Shown: positions 9,948 to 22,641, numbered from the stretch's first letter. The stretch is 64,000 nt of DNA from Amorphophallus konjac (GCA_022559845.1 CM040125.1:203896102-203960101); one strand, 5' to 3'. The notes: generated by a model from the letters alone, not told the origin. Made by a program: numbers and translations.

Positions 9948-12562
9948 TTATGGGTTTTTCAAAACAATTGAACTTCTTATGGAAGATACCCATGCTGGGC
10001 TGACCATTGAATCTACTTCTATCATAGTGGGGATTTTTTTTTCAGCGTGGTAGGGGGCTCTGCGTCGAGGCATGTCCCAAATGCTTCGACCTGAAGGATG
10101 CCTGGGCATGTTGAAGCCTCGACCAGACCAACGACCTCTCCCTTTGGCAAACTTGTGCTGAGTCTGGGTTTTAACAACATTGGGTCTGGTCTGATGATTG
10201 GTGCCTCGGTTTGATTGAGTAGCATGTTGAGTGTGATTTTCTTCCACGAGTTCTTCACAAATCAACTTCCCTTTCCCTTTCTCAAGACAGAAGGAGACAG
10301 TTTTGAATTCAAAAGGCCTTTTATTAGTAGGATTGAAACCAAGCCCTTCCTTTCTAAAATTGACCCGAGTACCTAAAATAGCATCTAGATTAGATTTTCC
10401 CAGAGTCATTTTTTCTAGGGTAGATTGTTTCCCCATCAACTCTTCTTCAATCATTTCCATGTTCTTCTGCATTACAAGATTAACAGTGTTAACGGCCTCA
10501 TACTTTTCAAGATTAAGTCTACTCTCCTTTTCCCACTCTTTGCATCTTTGGTTAGTCTGGCCTAATTGTTCTTTAAGAGCAACGCTCTCTTCTTTTAATA
10601 CTAACAAATCTGAGCAGGTGATTTCAGTTTGTTTCTTTAGTTTTTTATTCTCAACTCTCATGGTTTCTAGCTCCTTTTTAACAGAATCATTTTGAGCAAG
10701 AGAGTTAAGTTTCTTCTTCAGATGCTTATTCTCCTTTCTATACATTTCATATTTTTCAAGAAGATCTGCATATGCATCTTCCCAATCCTCTATAAAAAAG
10801 GTCTCGAAAGGATTCCTTACCTGATCCTCACTCTGGTCGCCCATGAGGTAGAAATCATCTTCAACTTCATTCGTAGAGAGGCTTTCTTTCTCCTCTTCTT
10901 CATCGCTCCAAGTGGAGACCATGGCCTTGGGATGCTTTCATTTGGCCTTGGTCAGCTGCCTCCTCAACTTAGGACACTCTCCTCGCATGTGTCCTGGTTT
11001 CTTGCACTGGTAGCAAATCATAGTGTCAGACTTCTTAGGTTGAGTAGATTTGAAGTTGGAATTTCTACTTACCTGGGGGTACTTCTTCATTTGGATGTTA
11101 CCTCTTCTTCTTAAGAAATTTTTGAACTGTCTGGTGAGCATAGAATGGTCGGCCAGTGATGTCTATAGGAAGTCATCTTCATCCTCTTCATTTGAGTCTT
11201 CTGGGTTCTCAGAGACCTTGAGCCCAACAATCTTCGTGGGTCTGATATCTCCCTCACTTCGCTTGAAATTGAGCTCATATGTCATGAGCGAGCCTATCAG
11301 TCCATCAATAGTTAGTGTATATAGATCCTTTGAATCTTCAATGATAGTGACCTTGGTGTGCCATGCTGGGGTGAGAGATCTGAGGATCTTCCTGACAAGT
11401 TCAGCTTGAGCATATTCTTTACCTAGAACTTTCAAGTTGTTTGTTAGCTGAGCAAATCTTGCTTACATTTCAGAGACAGATTCTTCTGGCTTCATTCTGA
11501 ACATCTTATATTCAGAGGTCAATAGGTTGGCCTTGGTGGCTCTTTTTTTTTCTCAATCACAAAGTCATCTAGTGGCCGAAGGGAGAGTGCACCCCCATTC
11601 CAGAGGAAGGGAATATTCTCACTCCACCAAGCAAACCACTAAATGCTGATTTTATTACTTCTCTTTTTGTGTAGAATCTATACATATCAATAGAGACCGA
11701 AGAGACCAAGTCTCTAGTACAATGAGTATGAAAAAAGACTATACAAAAATTCTACGAAAGTTGGGAACAGAAGATGCATCCGCCAAAACATAAGCTTTAG
11801 CTAGTATGGGCAAATCTTTGAAAGAATAGAACTCCTTGTTGCAGCCAATGAGTATTGCATGGTTGGCAAGGGCATCCGCAACCTGATTAATCTTTCTATA
11901 GGTGTGAGAGATGGGGCAGCCACATGACTGAAAATCTTATTGAATATCTGCCCACCATGGAAGAAGGGACCAAGGAGGATCTTTGTTATTGGTTAGCATA
12001 TCAACCATAACCATAGAATCTGTATAGATGATTGATAGAGGGATATAATGCTGGCTGGCTAGACGTAATCCATCCAATAGAGCTCTTCCTTCAGCAAGCA
12101 TATTTGTGCCATTCCCATAAAAATAGGAGAAACTTAACTGAACTTGGCCATAAGAATTTCTTATGCAGCCACCCCCTCCAGCCGGGCTCTTACCTCAGAT
12201 GTCCCCTCATAGATTAACTCAAGTTTATCCCACATTTCTTTTGCGGATTTGGAAGTGGAGATTCTTGAGTATTCTGTGGCGTGGATAGCGCATTGCATGA
12301 TATTCATGGTGCTCCAATTAGTGGTGGATTTTTTGATCTCTTCAGGGGTCCAGGTGTCGTCTACCTCAGGTAAGACAAAGGGACCCTTACTAACCACACG
12401 CAAAATCTGGTGATCCTGGGCACGCAGAAAGACTTCCATTCGGTTCTTCCTGTATAGATAATTAGTGCCATCAAAAAACGACGGTTTGTTGACGGCCTGG
12501 CTCTCAGATACATAGCTGCGAGGGACACTCCCATCGGATCTCCCTGGGTCGTTGGACCACAT
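9948..12562 (-). pseudogene. Sirevirus #1 gag, interrupted by a LINE and by three stops
   Basis: The reading starts at ATG 12562 (MWSNDPGRSDG) with the UBN2/gag-polypeptide fold region (PSFFDGTNY, a K-R-EVFLRAQ stretch, AKEMWDKLELIYEGTSEV). A LINE breaks the frame at 12184-11545. It resumes with PAWHTKVTIIEDS and SLMTYELN, then a zinc knuckle CYQCKKPGHMRGEC (about 11023-10980), then the acidic WSDEEEEKE stretch and a long coiled coil (about 10800-10400). In-frame stops are TAA at 11465-11463, TAG at 11162-11160 and TGA at 10937-10935. Gag forms the particle that packages the element's RNA; this copy cannot make a full-length protein. Confidence 0.85.
11545..12184 (-). mobile_element. 5'-truncated LINE (L1-type) 3' end with RNase H domain
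   Basis: The insert is flanked by the 7-bp duplication GGCTCTT at 11538-11544 and 12185-12191. On the minus strand it ends in an A tract (plus-strand T run at about 11543-11551), and the gag reading continues cleanly on both sides. The minus-strand protein fragment holds GNGTNMLAEGRALLDGL, IYTDSMVMVDML and NQVADALANHAI, the pattern of an RVT_3-type RNase H at the C-terminus of plant L1 elements, with one in-frame stop. About 160 bp of 3' UTR follow it. Truncation at the 5' end plus tail plus duplication is the signature of target-primed reverse transcription. Confidence 0.85.
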
Positions 12563-12574
12563 ATCTAGGAACCT

Positions 12575-12586
12575 GCTCTGATACCA
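12575..12586 (-). promoter_or_regulatory. Primer-binding site (initiator-Met tRNA) of Sirevirus #1
   Basis: The minus strand reads TGGTATCAGAGC, complementary to the 3' end of initiator methionine tRNA, and sits a few bases inside the 5' LTR end. Confidence 0.9.
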
Positions 12587-12903
12587 GCAATTGGATGGTT
12601 AAGAGAGGATCTATAGGGGGGGTAAATAGACCCAGGTTTACATAATGAACAGTTTTATGCGATTTTCAAGATGAACAACGATGAATCAAAAACAAAGCAC
12701 AGATCTGAACTGTAAACCGTGGGTTACGCAGCGGAATGGAAATCTTGGAAACCCTGTGAGTGGAGATAGTAGAGATGGAAGGAGAACATCACACCATTGC
12801 ACAAAGATTTAAGGTAGTTCGGCTGTCCCAAGACAAACCTATGTCCACCCCTCTCCCAACTACGAAAGGTTTTCACTCTTTGGCCAAAAGAAGTGTTACT
12901 ACA

Positions 12904-13148
<245 letters not shown>

Positions 13149-13989
13149 AGCAAGCTCCTCACGAGGATGAAGTCCTCACAACACATGGGGACAAGTCTCA
13201 CAGAAAAGATTGGTCTAAGAAGAAAGAGAAACAAAAGATAAAACCAAAACAAGCTGCAAGTGCATTTGGCTCTAGAGGAAGGGGACCATGAAGGATATGG
13301 CATATGCTAATAGGCACTCATCTCTTCTTCCCTTCTATTCTCCTCTTTCTTTTTCACCCTGGCTTCAGCCTGAAGGACCTAGCCTTAGTTCATAGAGAGC
13401 TCTTCTTTGGCCGCTTCCCTTTCGCATGAGGTCTTCCCTTTATATAGGCACAATCAGTCCCACCAGAAGATGTTCCAGACTGCCTGCGATTGGCTCTTCA
13501 TAAATTATAATTTCTCTTCAAGGATCCTTGTCTTGGAAGCCTCTGATTGGCCATAGAACCAGCAGAAATGATGTCCAGCAATTTGTCATTTTGGTAGACC
13601 AGAAGGTGTGAGAGTAGAAGCTCCCAAGAAAATCTACAGCAGAGTCCTTTTGTACTGTGCAATCTTAGTGACAGACCATTTCATTGGGTGGAGACAAAAA
13701 GCTGAGTATGGGGAAAGGGATAATTCCTTGATAAGGTAACTTGCTTTTCCATTGACCAAAAGGGCTGATATAGCAAGCTAATGATGACAAGGATGGTTGA
13801 CTGAGTAGAGACCTTTCCAAACCTCAAAAGATGTGAATTTTGGCGTTGGTGGTTCCTATTTATGCTCTCTGGATCCAATTCTGAAAATAGTGCAAGTTTG
13901 CTAAAAAAGGCTTTGGAACCGGCTCAGTGAGGCATTTCATCGAACATGTGCTCTTCTCCATGAGGTCAGTGTAGATTGGCTTGACATGC

Positions 13990-14700
13990 CTTATGAGGTC
14001 GATGCACATAAGATGCTTGCTCCTTGGTAGGGTTGGTGCACATTTGGAGAGCCTTCAGTTGAGATCGGTGCATATTGGAAAACCAAGGTCAGTGCATATC
14101 TGAGAAACAAGGTCGGTGCACATTTTAAGGTCAGTGCACATTTCTGTTCCAGCATATATAGGTCGATGCACATTTAGAACTTAGCATACCAAAGTCTGTG
14201 CACAATTGGAAGGTCGGTGCACAATTGAAGTTTTTCAATAGAGGTCGGTGCACAAATCACCAGCTTGTAGCTAAGGTCGGTGCATGTTTCATATTTCCTC
14301 ATCTGCAGGTCGGTGCACATTTTAGTCTGAGCCATATGATGGTCGGTGCACACTTCACCAGCTCGCAGCTAAGGTTGGTGCATGTTTCATATTTCCTCAT
14401 ATGTAGGTCGGTGCACATTTCAGTCTGAGCCATATGAAGGTCGGTGAACACTTCACCAGCTCGCAGCTAAGGTCGGTGCATGTTTCATATTTCCTCATAT
14501 GTAGGTCGGTGCACATTTCAGTCTGAGCCATATGAAGGTCGGTGCACACTTCACAAGCTCACAGCTAAGGTCGGTGCATGTTTCATATTTCCTCATATGC
14601 AGGTTGATGCACATCACTATTGGCTTCATGCAAGTCGGTGCACATTGCTGTTGCCGCCCAGTCAAGGTTGGTGCATGTGAAGGACAGGGTCGGTGCACAT
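13990..14700. repeat. GGTCGGTGCAC minisatellite in LTR U3
   Basis: About twenty copies of AGGTCGGTGCACAT or close variants. From about 14260 to 14600 they form a higher-order unit of about 100 bp with TTTCATATTTCCTCAT, TTTCAGTCTGAGCCATATGA and CTTCACCAGCTCGCAGCTA spacers. Confidence 0.9.
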
Positions 14701-14815
14701 AAAGCTTTTGGCACGATTTCTTCACAACTAGATACATCAAAAGATGTCATGAATTTCTGTGCCATGTGACATCATCAAAACAGTATAATTAAGCATATTA
14801 CACATATGCCCAACA

Positions 14816-15261
14816 AACTCAATCGTCTTGTCAGGAATTATGATCATATGATAGACAAATTACTGATGATTACAGATGACATTAAATACATGGTTGAAGT
14901 ATTCCAGGATCATTACCCTCAGCCAACTTTTGAAGGCCAAGGCGACAGATGGTCGCCTGGTATGGCTCCAGAGTCATCCTCTCAACTTCCTATCGAGGCT
15001 ACTCAGTCTGATGCACAGCTAACCCACATTGCTGATATGATCCATCATCAAACAACTGTGCTCAGTGCTAAACTGGAGTTATTTCATGAAGCTCTACTTG
15101 AAAGGCATTTCTCCACTGACAGAAACCTCAGAACAGTTGCTCAAAGGGTCAATCAGAATGCAGAAGAACTACTGGCCTCACTTCAGCATGCTACACTCCC
15201 TCCTCACGCTCCTCCTACACAAGATGCGTCCACTCAGACTGATGACACACTTGGAGAGTGA
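14816..15261 (+). pseudogene. C-terminal part of a Sirevirus env-like ORF (element #3, plus strand)
   Basis: An open frame of about 145 residues with coiled-coil character (DMIHHQTTVLSAKLELFHEALLE, then a RNLRTVAQRVNQNAEELL helix) and a polar tail ending QDASTQTDDTLGE. Right after the stop comes GTTGATGGCAAAGGGGGAG, the motif that follows the env-like ORF in Sireviruses. The 5' part is missing because element #1 is inserted at its start. The function of env-like ORFs in Sireviruses is unknown. Confidence 0.6.
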
Positions 15262-15555
15262 TAATCATGAATGCTATCACAAAACCCCTCATTTTTTTTT
15301 GTTGATGGCAAAGGGGGAGAAGGAAATGAGTCAGAGTCATACAGAGTCAAAGAGGAAGTCAAAGAAAAAGGCAAAGCTGTCAGAGCTGAAACAGTCAAAG
15401 AGGTAGAGTCAGAGAAGACCAATCATAGGAGTTTGTAGACAAGAGTCATCCATGTCATGTAGTTATGTAGTTATGCAAAGTCATGCATAGCATTTCTGAT
15501 CCTTGATGTTCTATTTATCGGCCTTAACTCATATTTTTCAGTCTTATGAAGATAT
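15262..15555 (+). other. Sirevirus 3' non-coding segment with PPT-like GCAAAGGGGGAGAAG
   Basis: Contains the purine tract at about 15307-15322, followed by GAGTCA/GTCAAAGA-rich sequence. No gene seen. The true 3' LTR of this element may be the one beginning at 23592. Confidence 0.55.
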
Positions 15556-16613
15556 TTGTTTGCCTTATTTGGTAGAAGCCATCGCCTTCGAACCTTGAAG
15601 GGTTTAACCGCCTTATATAACTCTTTGTCACCGTTGAAGCTTCATTTGTCACCCTTAGGAGAGTATTTGTTACCTTTAGTCTTCTTCTGTTGTTCTTCCT
15701 CTTTTGTCATTTTCTGTGTCCACGGTCCCTGGCCGAAGCTTGACCGGGCTTTGGCTGGACTTCAGAAGTTACAAAAGCTTGACTTTGACAATTGACTTTG
15801 CCTGGAGTATTGGTGCATTGGGTAAACATAAACTTGAAGTTGACTAGATCCTTCCTTGTCCTGGCGTTGACTTTGACGACTATGGTCTGCCCTCCCTTGT
15901 TCTTCATATTGCTTTAAAGCCCATGGGATCACTGTTCACATTTTTCTTCTTTTGAGCACTGTAGGTCCTTTGTCTTCTAGTGACACTGTAGGTCCTTTGT
16001 CTTCTAGTGAACACATCTCTCTCTCCTCCAGTTCCTCTTTCTTATGTTCTTATTCACCTTCAGCTTCCTTCTCATTTGTTACCAATGTGAAGTTATTTGT
16101 TACTCTAATTGAGCATTTGTCACCCATACTTACCTAATTGTCACCACTAAAGTCCAGAAGTCATCGCCCTAACTCTTACACTGCCTTGAAAGCCACGCGT
16201 TAGGGGATATTTCTATTGAGCCCTATTTGTCACCGTTAGTTTGGTAGTTTACCCTTGCTAACCCATTTGTCCCCCGTGTAGACACATTTGTCGCCCTTAA
16301 GCTCCAATTGGTCCACGTGGAAAACGGGACACATTGGCCGCGCGTGGGTGATGTTCGCGTATTGCCGCCCATGCAACGTCACAGACCACATCAACAGAAA
16401 TGATGACGCCGAACTGGACCTCAAAGTTAAAAATTCCCAATTCCTTATTTACCCTTCCCGCCATGTCTTGGCTCTTAACAAACCTACCAAAAGGTAGTTC
16501 GTCTCTCCATCGTGCTCAGCGTCTCATCTTCTTCGCGTTGCCATTTGCGACCTCTCCGTCATTTGCTATTCGAGCACTCCTGAATTGCGAGCTCTCTTTC
16601 ATCACTGACAGCC

Positions 16614-19600
16614 GTGGAGCCAAAAGAGACACCCGTGCAACGCGACGTCTGCCGTAAACTAGATGTCTCACCTGCATCTCAGGATATTGTACCAGTTCCT
16701 AAGGCCGAAGAAGAAATGTCTGAGGAACCTAGGGTTACTAAGGGCTCCACTTCAAAACAACAAGTTAAAGGTGGGGGGGTTCCTTATCTCCCTTACATAG
16801 CTTATCGACCTATTTATTTGTCACGCTTATCTACCTATTTGTGTCCGATTTAGACCTACCTGTCACTGAATTTGATACATTTTTCACCCTTAAGCACCTA
16901 TTTACCACACCTAAACTCCCTTGTCTATACATTTGTCACCCTTGTCTTACTCTTAATAATTTTTTGATTTCTTGATCAGTAAATTAACTGAATTTCTTGT
17001 TTACACATTTTTTTGAATCTAGTGAACACAAAGGTCATCTCGGCCCGGTGTTCTGTGGACATTTACATGAAGGATAGGGATCATATGGCATTTCGGGAAT
17101 GCCACAAGTCATTGATGAAGACCACACCCTTTGGTCCATATGTAGACAATGCTTCTCTTGTCACCTTCACCATGACAATATTGGAGGAGATAATTTGCAC
17201 CCGTAGTGGAGGAAATTACTTCCATATGGGTAGTAAGGAGGTCGTATTCAGTGTGGAAGATGTGGCCATAATTTTAGGATTACCTTGCTCCAGTCAGCCG
17301 GTTCAACATTATGGATCTGCAAAACAGAAGTCGAAGTTGCAGCATCGATTTGGATTTGCAGCAACATTTGATCGGAAGAAAGTGTGCACTCTCATCCAAC
17401 AAATTGTTGGGTTCGATGAAGATCAGGATGTTGCCGACACTGTCCGACAGTGGATTGTACTCCTACTATCTACTTTCCTTTGCCCACGATCGATGCATTC
17501 TTGTCCCCAGCAGATGCTATCATGCTTAGATGACATTGACAGAGTTTCAGATTACAATTGGGCAGCAACCGTGCAACAGGTAACGATGCACAAGTTTGAG
17601 CAATTAGTTTCGACGGTCCAGAAACGACGGTGAGGTATAATTGACCGTGCTAATAGAAGAGCCAGGGATGCATCCTAGGCCCATACATTTATATTTGGTT
17701 GTTCTGCCGCACTTGCTATAACTTTTTATATTTTTGTTGTGTAATAATTAATGTGTCAATCAATAATTCTATTGCATTGTAAAATAATTTGATATATTTC
17801 ATATTACAGGTCTAGTTTTTTAAGCACACGCGAGTGCGGCAGCCACTAAGGCAGGTGGAATTTCCCCGACTATTTAGGTGGGGCCATTTCTAGATAGGAA
17901 ATTAAAATTATCCATTGGATCCCTGAGAGGCCAACAGGTATTATGAGTACTAAAAACTTCTTCTTTGTCATTCAACATTAATGAATAACCGAGGTGATGT
18001 GATTTGAAATGTAGGTCATCGAAGAGCTTCTTGTTGAGCCAAGTGAAAGGGACATGTTGTATGGTGGTTAGATGATGACCCGACCCCATCATGAGGAGAC
18101 ATCCTCATCAGCTCCATACTCATCTATGCTACAGGATATTGCCGCTACATTAAAGATCCAGCAGCGGCTACATGAGGAAATGAGGGCCTTCTTTCTGACT
18201 AGGGTGCAAGGGGCTCACATTGCCACTAATGTTTCACCTCCTAGGCCCATCAAAAAGGTGACGGATGATGCCATGCCACCGCAGGCATCCCAAGGAGAGG
18301 AAGTGCAAGGGGATGAAATTGTTGAGGAAAGTACCTGTCAAACTTTGGTGGACATTGCCGCCAATGTTGTTCTTCCAATGCCCCTTCAACAAAGTATGGA
18401 TGATATTGTGCCATCTAAGGCAGCCCCTGAAGAGGATGTGCAAGGTGATATCCAAGCTCAGGTGGAGGCGACCAATGGGCATGGTGACCATCATTCAGGT
18501 GTCTTTTCTCAGTCCCTTCATCAATAGGATGAGAAGCCCGTGAGGAAATGGCAGGCACCTGTAAAGAAAACAGCATGGGGGAAGAAGAAGGTGAGTCTAC
18601 GTTGTTCCTACTTCTTACAGTATAGAATCTAAGATTGGTATATTGGCATAAATGTAGAAGGGAGATGAAGTCGACCAGATTAGAAAACTCCTACAGAGTA
18701 TTGATTGGATCTACAAAGGCCGGCTGAAGACAACATATAAGAAGACTGTGAATGAATTCATTGATGCTTGTGTCTTGGGGGATATTGAGTAAGTTGTCCT
18801 CTTATAGTTTCTATAATTATCCTGATTCGCCTTACTTTGACTACCATGAAAATGTTTATCTAATATAGTGGCCCCATATTTTAATTACAGAATGGGATTG
18901 TTTTAAATTGTTGTCATGTCATTGATCTATTATACGGCCAGGTGATAGATGATACGGTACTTTCTTTCAATGATTGTGCAATTTTATGCCTCGCCCTACC
19001 CTGAACTTGTGTTTCTACTGGTAATAGAATCGTGATTGTTTGCAGGTGATCGACTCCATGATGTTCCTCCTCCCCTCAAGATGCAATGAATCTGGCATCT
19101 TTCATCGGTGGGTTTGTTTTCCCACCATTGTAGTGAATCACATCAACGACAACACAGTGGCCAACGACGCAAAAAAGATGGAATTGTTGTAGTGCGTATT
19201 CGAGAATGATGAATTATCAGAACTACAGCAGAACAAATATTTATTCTTCGTTTTACACTCATGTAATCACTAGCTTCTATTTGCTGTTGACATAGAGAAT
19301 CGTCGCTTTGTCTCATACAAATTCATGAGAGGCATGGCCATCCATGAAGCCACTATAAGAAAATGGGTACTTTTTCTTATCCATGTACCTATATTAAAGA
19401 TATTTATAACGTGTCTATTAATTATTCCTTAATAATGTCAAATATTTCATTTGCAGGACCCAGTTGTATGGGCGTTACTGAAGGAATATTGGACATTCGA
19501 GGGAGTTTATGAATGGGAACTTGTGTTCAACAACGAATGTCCCCAACAGGCAGCTGGAAGCCTCAACCGTGCCATTTATGTACTGAAATATGTTGATGAA

Positions 19601-19709
19601 TTATCAAGGTAGAGAGAGACATCATGGACATTTACTGAGGCTGATTGTAATATGATTAAAGCCCGGTTTGGGGCCGACCTCATTACCTTTAGAAATACAA
19701 GATCTTAAA
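16614..19709 (+). pseudogene. Degenerate Ulp1/C48 peptidase gene with DUF1985-like region (MULE-associated type)
   Basis: Multi-exon remnant. A first exon near 16614-16771 encodes a polar leader. Exon 17023-17629 contains TPFGPYVD, GGNYFHMGSKEVVFSVEDVA and ILGLPC, resembling the N-terminal DUF1985/PMD-like part of transposon-borne Ulp1 genes. A low-complexity exon lies at about 18072-18525, and a short one at about 18658-18789. The peptidase itself is on 19046-19366 (VIDSMMFLLPSRC, then VLHSCNH followed by a stop where family members have Trp, then LFAVDIENRRF) and from 19457 (QQAAGSLNRAIYVLKYVDEL). Stops at 19190-19192, 19271-19273 and 19610-19612 interrupt it. The catalytic Cys of the usual D-C-G is absent: the aligned residues read L-N-R. 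A SUMO-type deconjugating protease is therefore excluded. No MURA-type transposase was seen nearby. Confidence 0.7.
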
Positions 19710-20022
19710 TAATTTCACGTCTCAAACCTCAGAATGTGGCATACTTGTCTTGATTGATATTTCTTTTGTCATACATTTTGATCTTCAAAGTTTCATATAT
19801 TTTAATGCTGTTAATGTGTGCTTGATAATTTTAATTCATGAATATCAATGAGTTTTCTGAAGACAGATTCAAGTTAGGTTAAGGAACTGGGCTGAAGTGT
19901 GAAAAGATGAAGGCTTTACTTGCATAAGTGTCGACTAGAGTCGACCTTGGAGCCGACTCCAATTCAGACTGCTGAAGGGAAAAACCCAAGTCACCCGCTG
20001 GATGAAAAGGGCTTTGGTTACG

Positions 20023-20360
20023 CTGTAAGGGTGACAAATAGGTGGCCAATGGTGAAAAATAGGCCTTACGGGTGTAAAAGAGGTGACAAATGGTGAATAA
20101 TAGATGATTAGGCTGAAATATGGAAATATCCATGTCCCATGATAGAGAATATACCTCTGACAGGGTAGCGTCGGATCACGTGCAAAGCCTGGCCTTGGAG
20201 TTGAGCGTGTGCCAGACACACCGAAGCTGTGATTCACCCTTTCAGCCCATTTGTCAGCCTTACTGGCTATTTTACACGCTTATCGTCCATTTGTCAGTCA
20301 TATGGGCTATTTGTCATCGTTAGGTTCAATAGCTGTCACCTTAGCCATTTGTTACCGCAA
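20023..20360. repeat. Short inverted-repeat copy of the GTGACAAAT family
   Basis: Reverse-orientation motifs (20023-20100) face forward motifs (about 20230-20360) around about 110 bp that include TTGAGCGTGTGCCAGACACA. The same GAGCGTGTG-AGACACA block occurs at the inner edge of the right arm near 25415, which links the copies. Confidence 0.55.
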
Positions 20361-20536
20361 TGCCTTGGCAACATCGCAACCTTTGGATTTGAGTTTTTAT
20401 ATTTTTTTATCATTTTTATATTTATTTTATTATAATTAGACAATTATATTTCTTAATTATCACTGTTAGATAGAAAGAAGAACAAGTTTTAAAGTTTTGG
20501 AGCTAATAAGTCAGATAAACCAAAATCAAGCGTGAC

Positions 20537-21938
20537 GGCTAACACTGCATAGTGGTGACAAATAGTCATCAGTGGTGACAAATAGGCTTCAAGGCTGACA
20601 AATGTGTCGTAAGGGTGATAAATGGATAACAAAAGTCACAATATGTTATGAAGCGAAACAAAGGCGATGGCTAGCGAGCGATAAGGGTGACAAATAGCTC
20701 GTTATGAGTGACAAATAGCCGTTAGAAGTGACAAATAGCTCTATAACGGTGACAAATATCTCATGGTTGTGAAATTTGAAGAAACTCAAGTTCGTTTGAA
20801 GGGTTTAACCATGTACGGGTTTCCTAAATCTACCAACATGGATCTGAAGCTTTCCTAGTCATCAAACGACACTGATTAAACTCATCTAAGATCAAGGAAC
20901 GAGATTTATCTCTAGTTCTACTAATTTATGGTGGGATCAAGCCAGATAAGCGTCTGAACAGATAAAATGCTATGTTTACATATGAAAGAGTTTTTTATTA
21001 GGATTCTATCAAGAGTCCTTTGCCATAACAACCTCCGTAGGTCTCCATACCCTGCGAAGAGAGAGTGCTTATATAACGAAGAGAAAACCACAGACAAAAC
21101 AAATGAGAAGAAAATAAGGGCGTGCAACCAGAAAAACCAGGGTGACTTTCGTGTGTCTATGAGAAGAAGGCAGAGCCACACTCAAGCAACGCCAAAGGGA
21201 ATTCAAGTGGATAAAATATTTAATTTTTCTGAATTTTTGTTGGTCCACTTGCCAAATAAGAATATTCTTCTTCAGAAAGTATCTGGAAGTGCGCCAGGTG
21301 TATGAGAGACAAGTTACAGCCAATAGAGTTCGGGGTGACATGATTCAGTAAGTTCATCACGTGCCTCATAGAAAATGCTTGATGCTTCGACGTGATGGGA
21401 GGACAGGTCGAGGCAGTTCAGTTGTTGCAAGTCTTGAATATACTGGTGCATCGATGCATTGAAGGATAGGTCTATGCACCCTTTCCCAACTTTGAGTTTA
21501 GAAAGCTGTTGAGGCTTCACAGCTTTGACACTGAGCCCTTTAACATCGATGTGTTGCAGAAGAAGTGAAGATCGAGTTAGAAAGATAGGTCGAGGTTAAT
21601 CAATGTCGTTTGATGATTAGGAAAGCTTCAGATCCGTGTTGGTAGAGTTTGGAATCCTATACACAGTTAAATCTTTCAAACGAACTTGAGTTTCTTCAAG
21701 TTTCACTGCCATGAGCTATTTGTCACCGTTACAGAGCTCTTGGTCACAGCTAACGGCTATTTGTCACTTACAATGAGCTATTTGTCACCCTTATCGCTCG
21801 CTAGTCATCGCCTTTGTTTCGCTTCATAATATATTATGACTTTTGTTATCCATTTATCACCCTTATGAGACATTTGTCAGTCTTGAAGCCCATTTGTCAT
21901 CATTGATGACTATTTGTCACCACTATGTAGTGTTAGCC
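20537..21938. mobile_element. Inverted-repeat element with 343-bp arms (foldback-like)
   Basis: The left arm 20537-20879 and right arm 21596-21938 are both 343 bp and match as reverse complements with few differences. Shared landmarks include GGCTAACACTGCATAGTGGTGA, the AAAGGCGATG / CTAGCGAGCGATAAGGGTGA block and ATCAAACGACACTGATTAA. The arms contain about nine GTGACAAATAG units. The 716-bp spacer (20880-21595) has no credible gene. No flanking duplication was recognised, so the transposition mechanism is open; MULE or foldback type are candidates. Confidence 0.75.
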
Positions 21939-22293
21939 ATTGCAGTATCTCTCTCCGGCCTCTCGTCTACTTCAATGTCTTCGCCAACTACAAGAAGCAG
22001 AGGAAAGCAGACAGTCTCAGAGAAACAGCCTGCGGCTGATGTATCCGGACGAAAGGAACCTCAGTCCAAGTGATCTCATGATCGAGATGCATCTGCTAGT
22101 GGATCTCATCAGCCAGAGTCAACAAAGGTGACAAAAAGGAAGGATCGAGAGTCAGATTCACCTCTTAGAAAAGTTGGGGGAGACCGAAGTTGGTGTTAGA
22201 TGGCATGATCTTCGCGGTCCCGTCGCTTCGATTTCCATAAAGTTGGGGAGGCACGAAGACTCTTTTGCCCCTTCTGGGGATTTCGCCTCCTTC

Positions 22294-22303
22294 CTATAAA
22301 TAG
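22294..22303 (+). promoter_or_regulatory. TATA box CTATAAATAG
   Basis: Canonical plant TATA element 66 bp upstream of the ATG of the small ORF at 22369. Confidence 0.6.
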
Positions 22304-22368
22304 AGACTCTATGGGGAACCCTAAGGACATCCTGAGTTCCTTTGGCTGTCAAAGACACTCTCGTGAAG

Positions 22369-22617
22369 ATGTCATTTGAGAAGTCAGATTCTTCGTCAGA
22401 GGAGGTTCCCCACAAATGGCTGAGCTTCCGAAAGGAAGCCATGCCGGTGCCGGACCAGCCATCAGGGGAAAGTAGCGGCAGCGATGTTTCGGAGGAATAC
22501 AAGCAGGGGTACCTGCAAGGGTGGCAGGACACCTTGGCGAAGGTGGACTACCTATTTTGTAACAAGGGGGTGTTGAGCCTCCAACTTGACAGGTTCCGTC
22601 CCAAAGAAGATGAGTAA
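22369..22617 (+). CDS. Small uncharacterised ORF, 82 aa
   Basis: I do not recognise the family. The frame from ATG 22369 encodes an acidic, Ser/Glu-rich start (MSFEKSDSSSEEV), a GESSGSDVSEEYKQGYLQGW middle and a charged end (RFRPKEDE). A TATA box precedes it at 22294 and a polyadenylation signal AATAAA follows at 22642-22647, so a compact transcription unit is plausible. It lies between TTTGTCACC blocks and might be the cargo of that element family or part of an LTR or leader. The Glu/Ser-rich composition does not look like a retroelement domain. Confidence 0.4.
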   Translation: MSFEKSDSSSEEVPHKWLSFRKEAMPVPDQPSGESSGSDVSEEYKQGYLQGWQDTLAKVDYLFCNKGVLSLQLDRFRPKEDE

Positions 22618-22641
22618 CTGCTTGTACCCTCTTCCCCTATC

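Noticed and set aside
10303..11409. Plus-strand ORFs antisense to gag
   Set aside because: Shadows of the gag coding sequence with leucine/serine-rich composition and no domain.
13990..14700. CRISPR array suspected from regularly spaced GGTCGGTGCAC repeats
   Set aside because: Repeats are short, spacing varies, the spacers are themselves repeated, and the context is a plant LTR.
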